DNA from: Streptomyces sp. TN58
GTDB lineage: Bacteria > Actinomycetota > Actinomycetes > Streptomycetales > Streptomycetaceae
DNA: 64,000 nt
Direction of reading: 5' to 3'
Assembly: GCF_001941845.1 (NCBI RefSeq)
Contig: NZ_CP018870.1
Coordinates: 434,001-498,000 of the forward strand
The first letter of the stretch is position 1, and each line of letters starts with the position of its first letter. Made by a program: the position numbers and the translations under genes. Below are positions 53,150 to 62,480 of the stretch, piece after piece. The notes under the pieces were generated by a model. The model was not told where the DNA came from, did not search any database, and saw only the letters and a list, made by a program, of their open reading frames with translations.

Positions 53150-55234
53150 ATGGATGCCATCACGTCGGGCCTCAGCCTGCTCATCCTCAGTCTCCTGGTC
53201 GTCGCGCTCGTCGTGGTGGTCGTCCTGACCCGCCTCTTCCGCAAGGTCGAGCAGGGCAAGGCCCTGATCGTGTCGAAGATGCGGAAGGTGGACGTCACCT
53301 TCACCGGTCAGGTCGTCCTGCCCGTCCTGCACAAGGCCGAGGTCATGGACATCTCGGTGAAGGCCATCGAGATCTCCCGGACCGGCCGCGACGGGCTGAT
53401 CTGCCGGGACAACATCCGCGCCGACATCCGGATCTCCTTCTTCGTCCGGGTGAACAAGACCGCCGCGGACGTCATCAGGGTCGCGCAGGCGATCGGAACG
53501 GCCCGGGCCAGCGACAAGGCCACCCTCCAGGAGCTCTTCAACGCCAAGTTCTCCGAGGCGCTCAAGACGGTCGGCAAGCAGATGGACTTCACCGACCTCT
53601 ACACCAAGCGGGACGAACTCCGCTTCAAGATCATCGAGATCATCGGGATCGACCTCAACGGCTACAGCCTTGAGGACGCGGCCATCGACTACCTGGAGCA
53701 GACCCCCCTGGCCCAGCTCGACGCCGGCAACATCCTCGACGCCCAGGGCATCCGCAAGATCACCGAGCTGACCGCCATCGAGAACGTCCGCACCAACGAG
53801 TTCCGGCAGCACGAGCAGAAGGAGATCACCCGCCAGAACGTCGACGCGCGCGAGGCCATCCTGGAGCTGGAGCGCCGTCAGGCCGACGCCGAGATCAAGC
53901 AGCGCCGCGAGATCGAGACGTCGCGGGCCCGGGAGGAGGCCGAGATCGCCCGGGTGGTGGAGGAGGAGCGGCTGCGCGCGCAGACCGCCTTCCTCGCGAC
54001 GGAGGAACAGCTCGGAGTCCAGCGGGAGAACCAGGCCCGGGAGGTCGCCGTCGCGGCGAAGAACCGCGAGCGGGTCATCGCGATCGAGAGCGAGCGCATC
54101 GAGAAGGACCGGCTGCTGGAGGTGATCGCGCGGGAGCGGGAGACCGAACTGACCCGGATCGCGGCCGACAAGGAGGTCGAGACCGAGAAGCGGGAGATCG
54201 CGGAAGTCGTGCGGGAGCGGGTCGCGGTGGACCGGACGGTCGCCGAGCAGGAGGAGTCCATCAAGCGGCTGCGGGCCGTGGAGGAGGCCGAGCGCTCCCG
54301 TCAGGCGGTCGTCATCGCCGCCGAGGCAGAGGCGCAGGAGCGGCTGGTCAAGGACATCAAGGCGGCCGAGGCCGCAGAGCAGGCGGCCGTGCACCGGGCC
54401 GCGGAGGAGCTGACCCTGGCCGAGGCCCGCAACAAGGCCGCCGACCTCGACGCCCGCGCCAAGGTCCGCCTCGCCGAGGGCATCCAGGCCGAGGCCGCGG
54501 CCGCGGGTCTGGCCGCCGTCGCCGTACGGGAGAAGGAGGCGGACGCCATCGAGAAGGCCGGCCGGGCCGAGGCCGGGGCGACGGCCGCGCGGCTGAAGGC
54601 CGAGGCGGACGGGGCCCGGGAGCTGGCCCTGGCCGAGGCGGCGGGCATCGGCGAGAAGCTGAAGGCGGAGGCGTCCGGCCTGACCGACAAGGCGGCGGCG
54701 ATGGCCGCGCTGGACGAGGCTTCGCGGACGCACGAGGAGTACCGGCTGCGGCTGGAGGCGGAGAAGGAGATCCGCCTCGCCGGCCTCGACGCCCAGCGGC
54801 AGGTGGCCGAGGCCCAGGCGACGGTGCTCGCGACCGGGCTGGAGAGCGCCGACATCAGCATCGTCGGAGGGGAGTCCGCCTTCTTCGACCGGATCGTGGG
54901 AGCGATGTCGATGGGCCGCGCCGTCGACGGGTTCATGGACAACTCCCAGACGGCACGCGCCCTGACGGCCGACTGGCTGGACGGCACGGGCTCCTTCACG
55001 GAGGACCTCGCCCGCGCGCTGGGCGCCGTCTCCACCGCCGACGTCCGCAACCTGACCGTCTCCGCCCTGCTGATGAAACTCATGCCCGCCGGCTCGGGAC
55101 AGTTGGACGAGCTGCTGTCCAAGGCACGTGACCTGGGCCTGGCCGACCTGCCGGTGAGCGCGCTCGCCGGTGCGGCGACGACGGCCGCCGCGGCCCCGCC
55201 CGCCTCGGTGAACGGCGCCGCCACCAGGAGCTGA
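53150..55234 (+). CDS. Flotillin-like SPFH-domain membrane protein
   Basis: 694 residues, ATG behind AAGGGGGGA. An N-terminal helix (about 6-27: LSLLILSLLVVALVVVVVLT) inserts it in the membrane. The SPFH/band-7 domain spans about 35-205 (GQVVLPVLHKAEVMDISVKA, then DNIRADIRISFFVRVNKTAA and IIGIDLNGYSLEDAAIDYLE). A very long charged coiled coil (about 225-610) follows, and a C-terminal flotillin-like oligomerisation region contains ISIVGGESAFFDRIVGAMSM. Flotillins form large rings or cages that organise membrane microdomains. The gene is followed by a hairpin and then by the giant AAA ATPase gene, a probable functional partner. Confidence 0.92.
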   Translation: MDAITSGLSLLILSLLVVALVVVVVLTRLFRKVEQGKALIVSKMRKVDVTFTGQVVLPVLHKAEVMDISVKAIEISRTGRDGLICRDNIRADIRISFFVRVNKTAADVIRVAQAIGTARASDKATLQELFNAKFSEALKTVGKQMDFTDLYTKRDELRFKIIEIIGIDLNGYSLEDAAIDYLEQTPLAQLDAGNILDAQGIRKITELTAIENVRTNEFRQHEQKEITRQNVDAREAILELERRQADAEIKQRREIETSRAREEAEIARVVEEERLRAQTAFLATEEQLGVQRENQAREVAVAAKNRERVIAIESERIEKDRLLEVIARERETELTRIAADKEVETEKREIAEVVRERVAVDRTVAEQEESIKRLRAVEEAERSRQAVVIAAEAEAQERLVKDIKAAEAAEQAAVHRAAEELTLAEARNKAADLDARAKVRLAEGIQAEAAAAGLAAVAVREKEADAIEKAGRAEAGATAARLKAEADGARELALAEAAGIGEKLKAEASGLTDKAAAMAALDEASRTHEEYRLRLEAEKEIRLAGLDAQRQVAEAQATVLATGLESADISIVGGESAFFDRIVGAMSMGRAVDGFMDNSQTARALTADWLDGTGSFTEDLARALGAVSTADVRNLTVSALLMKLMPAGSGQLDELLSKARDLGLADLPVSALAGAATTAAAAPPASVNGAATRS

Positions 55235-55256
55235 CCGCCACGGGGGTGCGGTCACC

Positions 55257-55297
55257 GGCAGGGAAGCCGCCGAGCGGAGGCTCGGCGCTTCCCTGCC
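55257..55297 (+). terminator. 18-bp bulged hairpin between flotillin and ATPase genes
   Basis: GGCAGGGAAG / CTTCCCTGCC as outer stem, one bulged C, then CGCCGAGC / GCTCGGCG, loop GGAG. It ends 34 nt before the ATPase ATG, so it may be a partial terminator or RNA-processing site setting a higher flotillin:ATPase ratio. Confidence 0.75.
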
Positions 55298-55331
55298 CTG
55301 TCACGATCTTGTACGCGAAGGAGCAGCACGG

Positions 55332-58300
55332 ATGACCACGGTCACGGGCACGGACACAGGCGCGGACGCGGGCACGCGCAAGGAGCCGCGTACCGGTACG
55401 GGTACGGAGTCGGGCACGTACGAGGTACTGCGGGACCGGCTCGCCGCCCAGGCGCGGGAGCTGGCGCGCGGCGCCGAAGCCCTCAACGAGGCCCGGATCG
55501 CGGTGTTCGGCTCCTCCGAAGTCGCACTGACCCGGTCCGGGCACCTGCGGACGGACCGCAACCGCACCGCCGTCGACCTGGCCGCTGTCGGCGGCCACCT
55601 CCTCTTCGGCTATGACCGGCCCGCCGCCGAACGCGGCGGCGAGACGGAGGTGCGCGACGTCCTGGCACTGTACGACCGCGATCTGAACCCCCTCCCCGAG
55701 GACGCCGTGCCCGGGCTGCTGGACGACCCCGCCTTCCGCCAGGAGTTCCGGACACTGCACCGCTACTACCACGACGCCCGGCTGCAGCGGCTGAGGCATG
55801 TGGACGGCAGGCTGCTGGCGGTCTTCCGCACCGGTGAGCGCGCCGAGGACATCCGAGTCCTGCGCTGGTCGCTCGCCCCCTCCGGCGAGGCCCGCTTCCT
55901 GGACGCCCAGGGCGAACGCGACCACGTCCTGCCTCCGCCGCACGACATCGGATGGCGGGCGACCACCCGGGAGGACCACGTCACCGGCCGGCACCCGCAC
56001 GTGTCCGTCGACGGGCGGATCTTCGTCTCGACGGTCGGCGGCGCCCTCACCGTCAAGACCGAGAACGACACCGAGTCGCAGGACGCCCTCCACCGCGAGC
56101 CCGTGGACGAGCCCCTGCAGTCCCTCGCGGACGCGGAGATCGCCTACGCCGTCGTGGGCCCTCTGGTGCTCCTGCGTGTCCTGCCCTACAAGGAACGGGC
56201 CCGGCGCCACCTGGTCTACAACTCCCTGACCGGTACCGTGGTCCGGCTGGACGGCATCGGCGGATCCTGCCGGCGTCTCCCCGACGACGCGGGCATCGTC
56301 TTCCCCGGCGGATACTGCCTGGCCTCCGGCACCGTCAGGACCTTCGACACCGACGCCGCCGGGCTGCGCTTCGAGCAGTGCGTCCCGGCCCCGAACGGCG
56401 AGGACCTGCTCTACGTCTTCCGGGCCCTGCACGGGGGCCGGAGCCTGCTGCTCCCCTACCACCTGATCCGCAAGGAAGTCACCGCGCCGCTCGCCTGCCA
56501 CGGCCACGCCCGCTTCGACGACGGCACCCTGGTGGTGCTGCGCCCGGATCCGGACCGGTCGGCCCGGGCGCACGCCGTACAGCTGTGGTCCACCCCGTTC
56601 GCCTCCGACCTGCACCCGACGGCCACGGCCACCGCCGGCGGTCCGCTCGCCCGTATCGGCAACCCCGAGCTGGTGCGCGCCGTCGCCGACACGCTGGCCG
56701 TCGCCCGCCAGGCCGCGGACACCCGGGAAGCGCCCCCCGCGACCGCCGCGGCGCGGTACGCGGCACTGCTCGCCGCCTGCGGGCGTACCGCCGACCGGTT
56801 CCCCTGGCTCGCCGAGTTCACGCGGGACGCCTCCGGCGGCCCCGACCTCAGCGGGCCGCTGGAGGCCGTCCGGGCGACCACCGCCGGGGTCCTGGAGGAG
56901 TTCGAGACCGTCCGCAGCCTGACGACGCAGGCTGCCGACGCGCTCGCCGAGGCGCGCCGGACCGCCACCGCCCTGATCCGCCGCATCCGGGGCGAGGCCC
57001 CGGCGGCCGCGGAGGAGTGGACGGGGCGCATCACCGAACTGCGGCGCGCCCAGGGGCACCTGGTGACCCTCAGGGAGATGCGGTACGCGGACACGGCCGG
57101 CATCGACGCCCTGGCGGCGGACGTCGCCGCCGCCGTCGAATCCACCGGTCACCGGGCGCTGGCCCACCTCCAGCGGGACGACGCCTTCGGCGCGTACGCG
57201 GACGAGGCGGATCGGCTCGGCGCCGAGGCCGGGACGGTCGCCACGGTCGCCGAGGCCGAGCCGCTGCGCCGGCGGCTGGAGGGCCACGTCCTGGGACTGC
57301 AGCACCTCACCGAAGTCGTGTCCGGCCTGGACGTCGGTGACGCGACCGTACGCATCACCGTCCTGGAGCGGGTGGCCGAGGCGATGGCGGGCCTGAACCG
57401 GGCCCGGTCCGGTCTTGACGCGCGCAGGCGGGAACTCCTGCGGCAGGAGGGCAGCGCCGAGTTCACCGCCGAGTTCGCGCTGCTGGCGCAGACCGTCACC
57501 GGCGCCCTCGCGGCCGCCGACACCCCTGAGGACTGCGACGCCCAGCTCGCCCGCCTCCTGCTCCGGCTGGAGCACCTGGAGGCACGGTTCGCCGAGCAGG
57601 AGGACTTCCTCGCCCAGGTCGCCGAGAAGCGCGCCGAGGTGCAGGAGGCGTTCTCCTCACGCCGCCAGGGCCTCCAGGACGCCCGGGCCCGCCGCGCCGA
57701 AGCCCTCGCGGGCTCCGCACAGCGTGTCCTGGAGTCGGTGACGCGCGGGGCGGCCGCCCTCTCCGACGAGGACGAGGTCAACACGTACTTCGTCTCCGAT
57801 CCCCTGGTGACCGGTCTGCACCGCAGCATCGGCCGGCTCCGGACGCTCGGTGACGAGGTGCGGGCGGAGGAACTGACCGGCCGTCTCGCGGCGGCCCGGC
57901 AGGAGGCGGGGCGCGCGCTGCGCGACCGCACCGACCTGTACTCGCAGGACGGCGGGACGATCCGCCTGGGGCGGCACCTGTTCGCCGTCACCCGCGAGCC
58001 GGCCGACCTCACCCTCGTACCGCACGGGGACGGCATGGCATTCGCCCTGGCGGGCACGGACTACCGGCGCCCGGTCACCGACTCCGCGTTCGCCGCCACC
58101 CGCCCGTACTGGGACCGCGTACTGCCGAGCGAGTCGGCCGGGGTGTACCGGGCCGAGCACCTGGCCGCCCGGCTGCTGGCGGAGCACGGGGCCGCCGCCC
58201 TCGCCGAGGCCGAGGCCGGCGACGGGCTGGGCACACTGGTCCGGCGGGCCGCCGAGGCCGCCTACGACGAGGGCCACGAGCGGGGCGTCCACGACCACGA

Positions 58301-60266
58301 CGCCGCCGCGATCCTGCGCGCGGTCCTCCGGCTGCACGGGAGCGCGGGGGCGCTGCGTCATCCGGCACGGGATCGCGCCGCCGCCGTGCTCTTCTGGGCG
58401 TCCGGTCTGAGCGACGGCGAACGCGAGGCGTACGGCCGCCGGGCCGGCTCGCTGGGCCGGGCCCGGGCACTCTTCGGGCCCAGCCCGGCCCTCGACGACT
58501 TCCAGACCGAACTCGCCCGGGCCGCAGCCGCCTTCACGGCCGAGGAACGGGCGCATCCCGAGCGGATCGCCACCTACCTGTTCGAGGAACTGACGTCGGG
58601 GCCGGCGGGCTTCGCGATGTCTGCCGCCGCCGTCGGACTGCTCGACGGATTCCGGCGCCGCGTACGGGCACACGACGCCTCCTACGCCGACGACCTCGCG
58701 GCCCTGCCCGGCCTCGCCGAACGCCGACAGCTGGTCGAGAGCTGGCTCGGCGCGTACGCGGCGTCGACCGGTGAGGACGTCGACGAGGGCGACATCGCCG
58801 AGGCGACCGCGGCGGAGCTGTGCCCGTCCCTGACCCGCTACGAGGTCGAGGGGGCCACCGGCTCGACCGTCACGGGGCTGCTCGGAGCCCATCCCCGCAT
58901 CGCCGGCGGCTCACTCGACCTGCGCCTGGACGAGTTCCTGGCCCGCACCGCGGAGTTCGCGCGGACCGCCGTCCCGGGCTTCCGCTCGTACCAGCGCATG
59001 CGCACCGCACTGGTCACGGCCGAACACCAACGGCTGCGGATCGACGCCCACCGGCCGCGCGTCATGTCCTCCTTCGTCCGCAACCGCTTGATCGACGAGG
59101 TCTACCTCCCCCTCGTCGGCGACAGCCTCGCCAAGCAGCTCGGCGCGGCCGGCGACGCCAAGCGCACCGACACCCACGGCCTGCTGCTGCTCCTCTCCCC
59201 GCCCGGCTACGGCAAGACGACCCTGATGGAGTACGTCGCCCAGCGCCTCGGGCTGCTGCTGGTGAAGGTCGACGGCCCGGCTCTCGGCCCCGCCACCACC
59301 TCCCTCGACCCGGCCGCCGCCCCGGACGAGGCGGCCCGCCGCGAGCTGGAGAAGATCGCCTTCGCGCTGGAGGCGGGCAACAACGTCCTCCTCCACCTCG
59401 ACGACATCCAGCACACCTCCCCCGAACTGCTCCAGAGGTTCATCCCCCTGTGCGACTCGACCCGCACGCTGAACGGCCGCGACCTGCGCGGCAAACGCTT
59501 CGCCGTCTGCATGGCCGGCAACCCGTACACCCGGTCCGGGCAGCGCTTCCAGGTCCCGGACATGCTCGCCAACCGGGCCGACGTGTGGAACCTCGGCGAC
59601 GTCCTGACCGGCAAGGAGGACGTCTTCGCCTTCAGCTTCGTCGAGAACGCCCTCACCTCCCATCCGGTCCTCGCCCCGCTCGCCGGACGCGACCGCGGCG
59701 ACCTCGGTCTTCTCGTCCGGCTCGCCGAGGGCGACCCGACCGCCCGCGCGGACCGCCTGACCCACCCGTACGGTCCGGCGGAGCTCGAAGAAGTCCTCGG
59801 CGTGCTGCGGAGGTTGGTGGCCGCCCGGAGCACCGTCCTCGGCGTCAACGCGGCCTACATCGCCTCGGCCGCGCAGAGCGACGACAGCCGCACCGAACCC
59901 CCGTTCCTGCTCCAGGGCTCCTACCGCAGCATGAACAGGATCGCGGCCCGGATCTCGCCCGCGATGAACGACACGGAGCTGAGCGCCGTGATCGACGACC
60001 ACTACACCGCCGAGGCCCAGACGTTGACGACGGGAGCGGAGGCCAACCTCCTGCGGCTCGCCGCGCTGCGCGGTTCCCTCTCCCCGCAGCAGGCCGCCCG
60101 GTGGGCGGAGATCGCCACCTCGTACCGGCGCGGCCGGCCGGCGGGCGGCACGGACGCGGATCCGCTGCACCGCGCCGCGGCCGCCCTCGACCTCATCGCC
60201 GACCGCCTCGCCGCCGTCGAGGGTGCCCTCAGGAAGATCGAACCGTGCCGGACCCCCGAATCCTGA
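55332..60266 (+). CDS. Giant DUF3686-AAA+ ATPase ('DNA repair ATPase' family), flotillin partner
   Basis: 1644 residues. The N-terminal half (about 30-430) is a beta-rich propeller-like region (GSSEVALTRSGHLRTDRNRT, VLALYDRDLNPLPEDA, SGTVRTFDTDAAGLRF). A long helical or coiled-coil middle follows (about 440-900). A DUF3686-like segment precedes a C-terminal AAA domain: Walker A SPPGYGKTTLMEYVAQRLG near residue 1292, Walker B NVLLHLDDIQHTSPELLQRF near 1355, and sensor-like VCMAGNPYTRSG. There is no nuclease motif or signal peptide. The gene has AAGGAG before the ATG. Family annotations mention DNA repair but evidence is thin. Pairing with SPFH suggests work at the membrane or on a cage. Confidence 0.88.
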   Translation: MTTVTGTDTGADAGTRKEPRTGTGTESGTYEVLRDRLAAQARELARGAEALNEARIAVFGSSEVALTRSGHLRTDRNRTAVDLAAVGGHLLFGYDRPAAERGGETEVRDVLALYDRDLNPLPEDAVPGLLDDPAFRQEFRTLHRYYHDARLQRLRHVDGRLLAVFRTGERAEDIRVLRWSLAPSGEARFLDAQGERDHVLPPPHDIGWRATTREDHVTGRHPHVSVDGRIFVSTVGGALTVKTENDTESQDALHREPVDEPLQSLADAEIAYAVVGPLVLLRVLPYKERARRHLVYNSLTGTVVRLDGIGGSCRRLPDDAGIVFPGGYCLASGTVRTFDTDAAGLRFEQCVPAPNGEDLLYVFRALHGGRSLLLPYHLIRKEVTAPLACHGHARFDDGTLVVLRPDPDRSARAHAVQLWSTPFASDLHPTATATAGGPLARIGNPELVRAVADTLAVARQAADTREAPPATAAARYAALLAACGRTADRFPWLAEFTRDASGGPDLSGPLEAVRATTAGVLEEFETVRSLTTQAADALAEARRTATALIRRIRGEAPAAAEEWTGRITELRRAQGHLVTLREMRYADTAGIDALAADVAAAVESTGHRALAHLQRDDAFGAYADEADRLGAEAGTVATVAEAEPLRRRLEGHVLGLQHLTEVVSGLDVGDATVRITVLERVAEAMAGLNRARSGLDARRRELLRQEGSAEFTAEFALLAQTVTGALAAADTPEDCDAQLARLLLRLEHLEARFAEQEDFLAQVAEKRAEVQEAFSSRRQGLQDARARRAEALAGSAQRVLESVTRGAAALSDEDEVNTYFVSDPLVTGLHRSIGRLRTLGDEVRAEELTGRLAAARQEAGRALRDRTDLYSQDGGTIRLGRHLFAVTREPADLTLVPHGDGMAFALAGTDYRRPVTDSAFAATRPYWDRVLPSESAGVYRAEHLAARLLAEHGAAALAEAEAGDGLGTLVRRAAEAAYDEGHERGVHDHDAAAILRAVLRLHGSAGALRHPARDRAAAVLFWASGLSDGEREAYGRRAGSLGRARALFGPSPALDDFQTELARAAAAFTAEERAHPERIATYLFEELTSGPAGFAMSAAAVGLLDGFRRRVRAHDASYADDLAALPGLAERRQLVESWLGAYAASTGEDVDEGDIAEATAAELCPSLTRYEVEGATGSTVTGLLGAHPRIAGGSLDLRLDEFLARTAEFARTAVPGFRSYQRMRTALVTAEHQRLRIDAHRPRVMSSFVRNRLIDEVYLPLVGDSLAKQLGAAGDAKRTDTHGLLLLLSPPGYGKTTLMEYVAQRLGLLLVKVDGPALGPATTSLDPAAAPDEAARRELEKIAFALEAGNNVLLHLDDIQHTSPELLQRFIPLCDSTRTLNGRDLRGKRFAVCMAGNPYTRSGQRFQVPDMLANRADVWNLGDVLTGKEDVFAFSFVENALTSHPVLAPLAGRDRGDLGLLVRLAEGDPTARADRLTHPYGPAELEEVLGVLRRLVAARSTVLGVNAAYIASAAQSDDSRTEPPFLLQGSYRSMNRIAARISPAMNDTELSAVIDDHYTAEAQTLTTGAEANLLRLAALRGSLSPQQAARWAEIATSYRRGRPAGGTDADPLHRAAAALDLIADRLAAVEGALRKIEPCRTPES

Positions 60267-60293
60267 TCACGAGGCCGACGGCGTCCCCGCGGT

Positions 60294-60311
60294 CCTCCCG
60301 CGAGCGGGAGG
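60294..60311 (+). terminator. Terminator after the AAA ATPase gene
   Basis: CCTCCCGC pairs with GCGGGAGG around GA, 27 nt past the stop. Confidence 0.65.
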
Positions 60312-60570
60312 AAACGGACGTCCGATCGCAGCTGTTCGCTCAGGGAAACCTCAGATCCGGATAACGATCGCGTCACCGAACCAGGGCAAACGTCGCAAAA
60401 TCCAGCCACTGTGACACCCGTCACTAAAGAAGGCGTAAAGACCGTGCTAGGAATACGCAACTCCGCTTCGGCCCACCCACAGCCGGACCGGAGCAGCGGC
60501 CGACACCAGGCCGGGCAGCACTTCGCAGCATCCGAACGACCAGGGCGCCATACCCCGTTCCGCCTCCGCG

Positions 60571-60590
60571 GACCGGCGGCGCCGCCGGTC
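60571..60590. promoter_or_regulatory. 20-bp perfect palindrome upstream of the symporter
   Basis: GACCGGCGGCGCCGCCGGTC, fully self-complementary, 88 bp before the symporter start. It could be a dimeric regulator site or a leader hairpin. Confidence 0.4.
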
Positions 60591-60678
60591 GCCGATCGAA
60601 AACGGCGTTCGCCCAGAGCCCGCCTTCTCACACCGGTCCTCCGCACGGGGCCGGTCTGCGCCAACGAGGTTGTGCCAC

Positions 60679-62220
60679 ATGTCACTCGACTCCTTCACCG
60701 AATCCGTCGACACTGCTGTCAGCGGATTCTTCGAGCCCATCGCCACATGGCTCGGCGAGGTCGTCTTCTACTCCGTCCCCGTCGGGGGAACCCAGATTCC
60801 GCTGATCGTCGCCTGGCTGGTCGTCGCGGGTATCGTCTTCACCCTCTGGTTCGGGGGCGTGCAGATACGCAAGTTCCGACTCGCGGTGAACGTGGTCCGC
60901 GGCAAGTACGACGAGAAGGGGTCGGCCGGTGAGGTCAACCACTTCCAGGCTCTGACCGCCGCGGTATCGGGCACGGTCGGGCTCGGCAACATCGCCGGTG
61001 TCGCCGTCGCCGTCTCCATCGGCGGCCCCGGCGCCACCTTCTGGATGATCCTCTGCGGCCTGCTCGGCATGGCGACGAAGTTCGTCGAGGTGACGCTCGG
61101 TGTGAAGTACCGCGAGGTGCACGCCGACGGGACCGTCTCCGGCGGCCCGATGCACTACCTGCCCAAGGGCCTCGCCGACCGCTTCGGCTCCCGCGGCAAG
61201 ACGCTCGGCAAGGTCCTCGCCGTCCTCGCCTCCACGTTCGTCCTGTTCTTCGGCCTCTTCGGCGGCAACCTCTTCCAGGTCAACCAGTCCTACGCCCAGC
61301 TGGTATCGGTCACCGGCGGCGAGTCCGGCATGCTCGGCTCCTCCGCCGGAGCCCTGTTCTTCGGCATCCTGATCGCCGCCCTCGTCGGCATCGTGCTCCT
61401 CGGCGGCATCCGCTCCATCGCCTCCGTCACCAGCAAGCTGGTCCCCGCGATGGCCGGCATCTACATCGCCGCCTGCCTCGTCGTGATCCTGGTCAACGTC
61501 ACCGCCGTCCCGGCCGCGATCTCCACGATCATCGAGGGCGCCTTCAACCCGCAGGGCGTCGCCGGCGGTGTCCTCGGTGCGCTGATCATCGGCTTCAAGC
61601 GGGCCGCGTTCTCCAACGAGGCCGGTCTCGGCTCCGCCCCGATCGCCCACTCCGCGGTCAAGACCAAGCACCCCGCCAGCGAAGGCCTCGTCGCCCTGCT
61701 GGAGCCGTTCATCGACACCGTGATCATCTGCACGATGACCGCGCTGACGATCGTGATCGCCAACCCGGCCAGCTGGGGCGAGGCCCGCAAGGGCGAGTCC
61801 ATCGGCGGCGTCACCATCACCTCCGACGCCTTCGCCACCGTCCTGCCCTGGTTCCCGTACATCCTGACCATCGCGGTCATGCTGTTCGCCATCTCCACGG
61901 TGCTGACCTGGGGCTACTACTGCATGAAGGCCTGGACCCACCTCTTCGGCCGCAGCAGGGCCAGTGAGCTCACCTTCAAGGTCATGTACACGCTCGTGGC
62001 GGTGGCCGGTTCCCTGCTGACCCTGCAGACCCTGATCGACATGGCGGACGCGGTGCTCTTCATGCTCGCCGTCATCAACATCATCGGCCTGTACCTGCTG
62101 GCCCCCGTCGTCAAGCGGGAGCTGAACTCCTTCCTCGACTTCGTCCGCCGCCGCGACGCCGGCATCGCGACGGACGACGACGAGGACACCGACCAGGAGC
62201 CGGTGAAGACCACCGTCTGA
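60679..62220 (+). CDS. AGCS-family alanine/glycine:cation symporter
   Basis: 513 residues, about 11 helices, importing Ala/Gly with Na+ or H+. Signatures: AVSGTVGLGNIAGVAVAVSI and GPGATFWMILCGLLGMATKF early, GGPMHYLPKGL, and late GFKRAAFSNEAGLGSAPIAH with the N-E-A-G-x-G motif. The tail is acidic (DDDEDTDQEP). ATG start with GAGG 9 nt upstream; a GTG lies 9 nt before it. A 14-bp terminator follows. Confidence 0.93.
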   Translation: MSLDSFTESVDTAVSGFFEPIATWLGEVVFYSVPVGGTQIPLIVAWLVVAGIVFTLWFGGVQIRKFRLAVNVVRGKYDEKGSAGEVNHFQALTAAVSGTVGLGNIAGVAVAVSIGGPGATFWMILCGLLGMATKFVEVTLGVKYREVHADGTVSGGPMHYLPKGLADRFGSRGKTLGKVLAVLASTFVLFFGLFGGNLFQVNQSYAQLVSVTGGESGMLGSSAGALFFGILIAALVGIVLLGGIRSIASVTSKLVPAMAGIYIAACLVVILVNVTAVPAAISTIIEGAFNPQGVAGGVLGALIIGFKRAAFSNEAGLGSAPIAHSAVKTKHPASEGLVALLEPFIDTVIICTMTALTIVIANPASWGEARKGESIGGVTITSDAFATVLPWFPYILTIAVMLFAISTVLTWGYYCMKAWTHLFGRSRASELTFKVMYTLVAVAGSLLTLQTLIDMADAVLFMLAVINIIGLYLLAPVVKRELNSFLDFVRRRDAGIATDDDEDTDQEPVKTTV

Positions 62221-62243
62221 CCGCCCCCGCGGCCCGGCTCCCG

Positions 62244-62287
62244 GAGGACCCGTACCCACCCTGCGCCTTGGGCGGGTACGGGTCCTC
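62244..62287 (+). terminator. 14-bp perfect terminator after the AGCS symporter
   Basis: GAGGACCCGTACCC pairs with GGGTACGGGTCCTC around a 16-nt loop, 24 nt past the stop. Confidence 0.85.
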
Positions 62288-62480
62288 TGCCTGTTCACGA
62301 ACACCGTCACCGCACGTCAAGTGCCCCCTGGCGACATCCCGCCCCGCCCGATAGGGTGTGAAGAACGCGTCAATATGCCCATCACACCGAAGGGCGGACG
62401 CGGGGTGTGCCGGGAAGTCTGGTCGGCGTCATAGGGGCCGTGTGCCCGAATGCTGCCGACGCCCCGGAGGTTCCCCCGCC

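Larger units (their letters stand above)
60267..60678. other. Intergenic region before the AGCS symporter
   Basis: No gene supported. It contains the terminator just after the ATPase, an A/T-richer segment around 60360-60450, a 20-bp perfect palindrome (60571-60590) and a small GCCG/CGGC hairpin after it. No glycine-riboswitch core is recognisable. Confidence 0.5.

Noticed and set aside
55080..57575. 831-residue minus-strand open frame
   Set aside because: Antisense to the DUF3686-AAA gene; no start with a ribosome-binding site and no domain.
60267..60678. Glycine riboswitch upstream of the alanine/glycine symporter
   Set aside because: The conserved aptamer core segments are not recognisable in the 412-nt region.
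60682..62310. 542-residue very acidic minus-strand frame
   Set aside because: Asp/Gly/Glu/His-rich antisense of the AGCS symporter, a usual artefact opposite hydrophobic membrane proteins.
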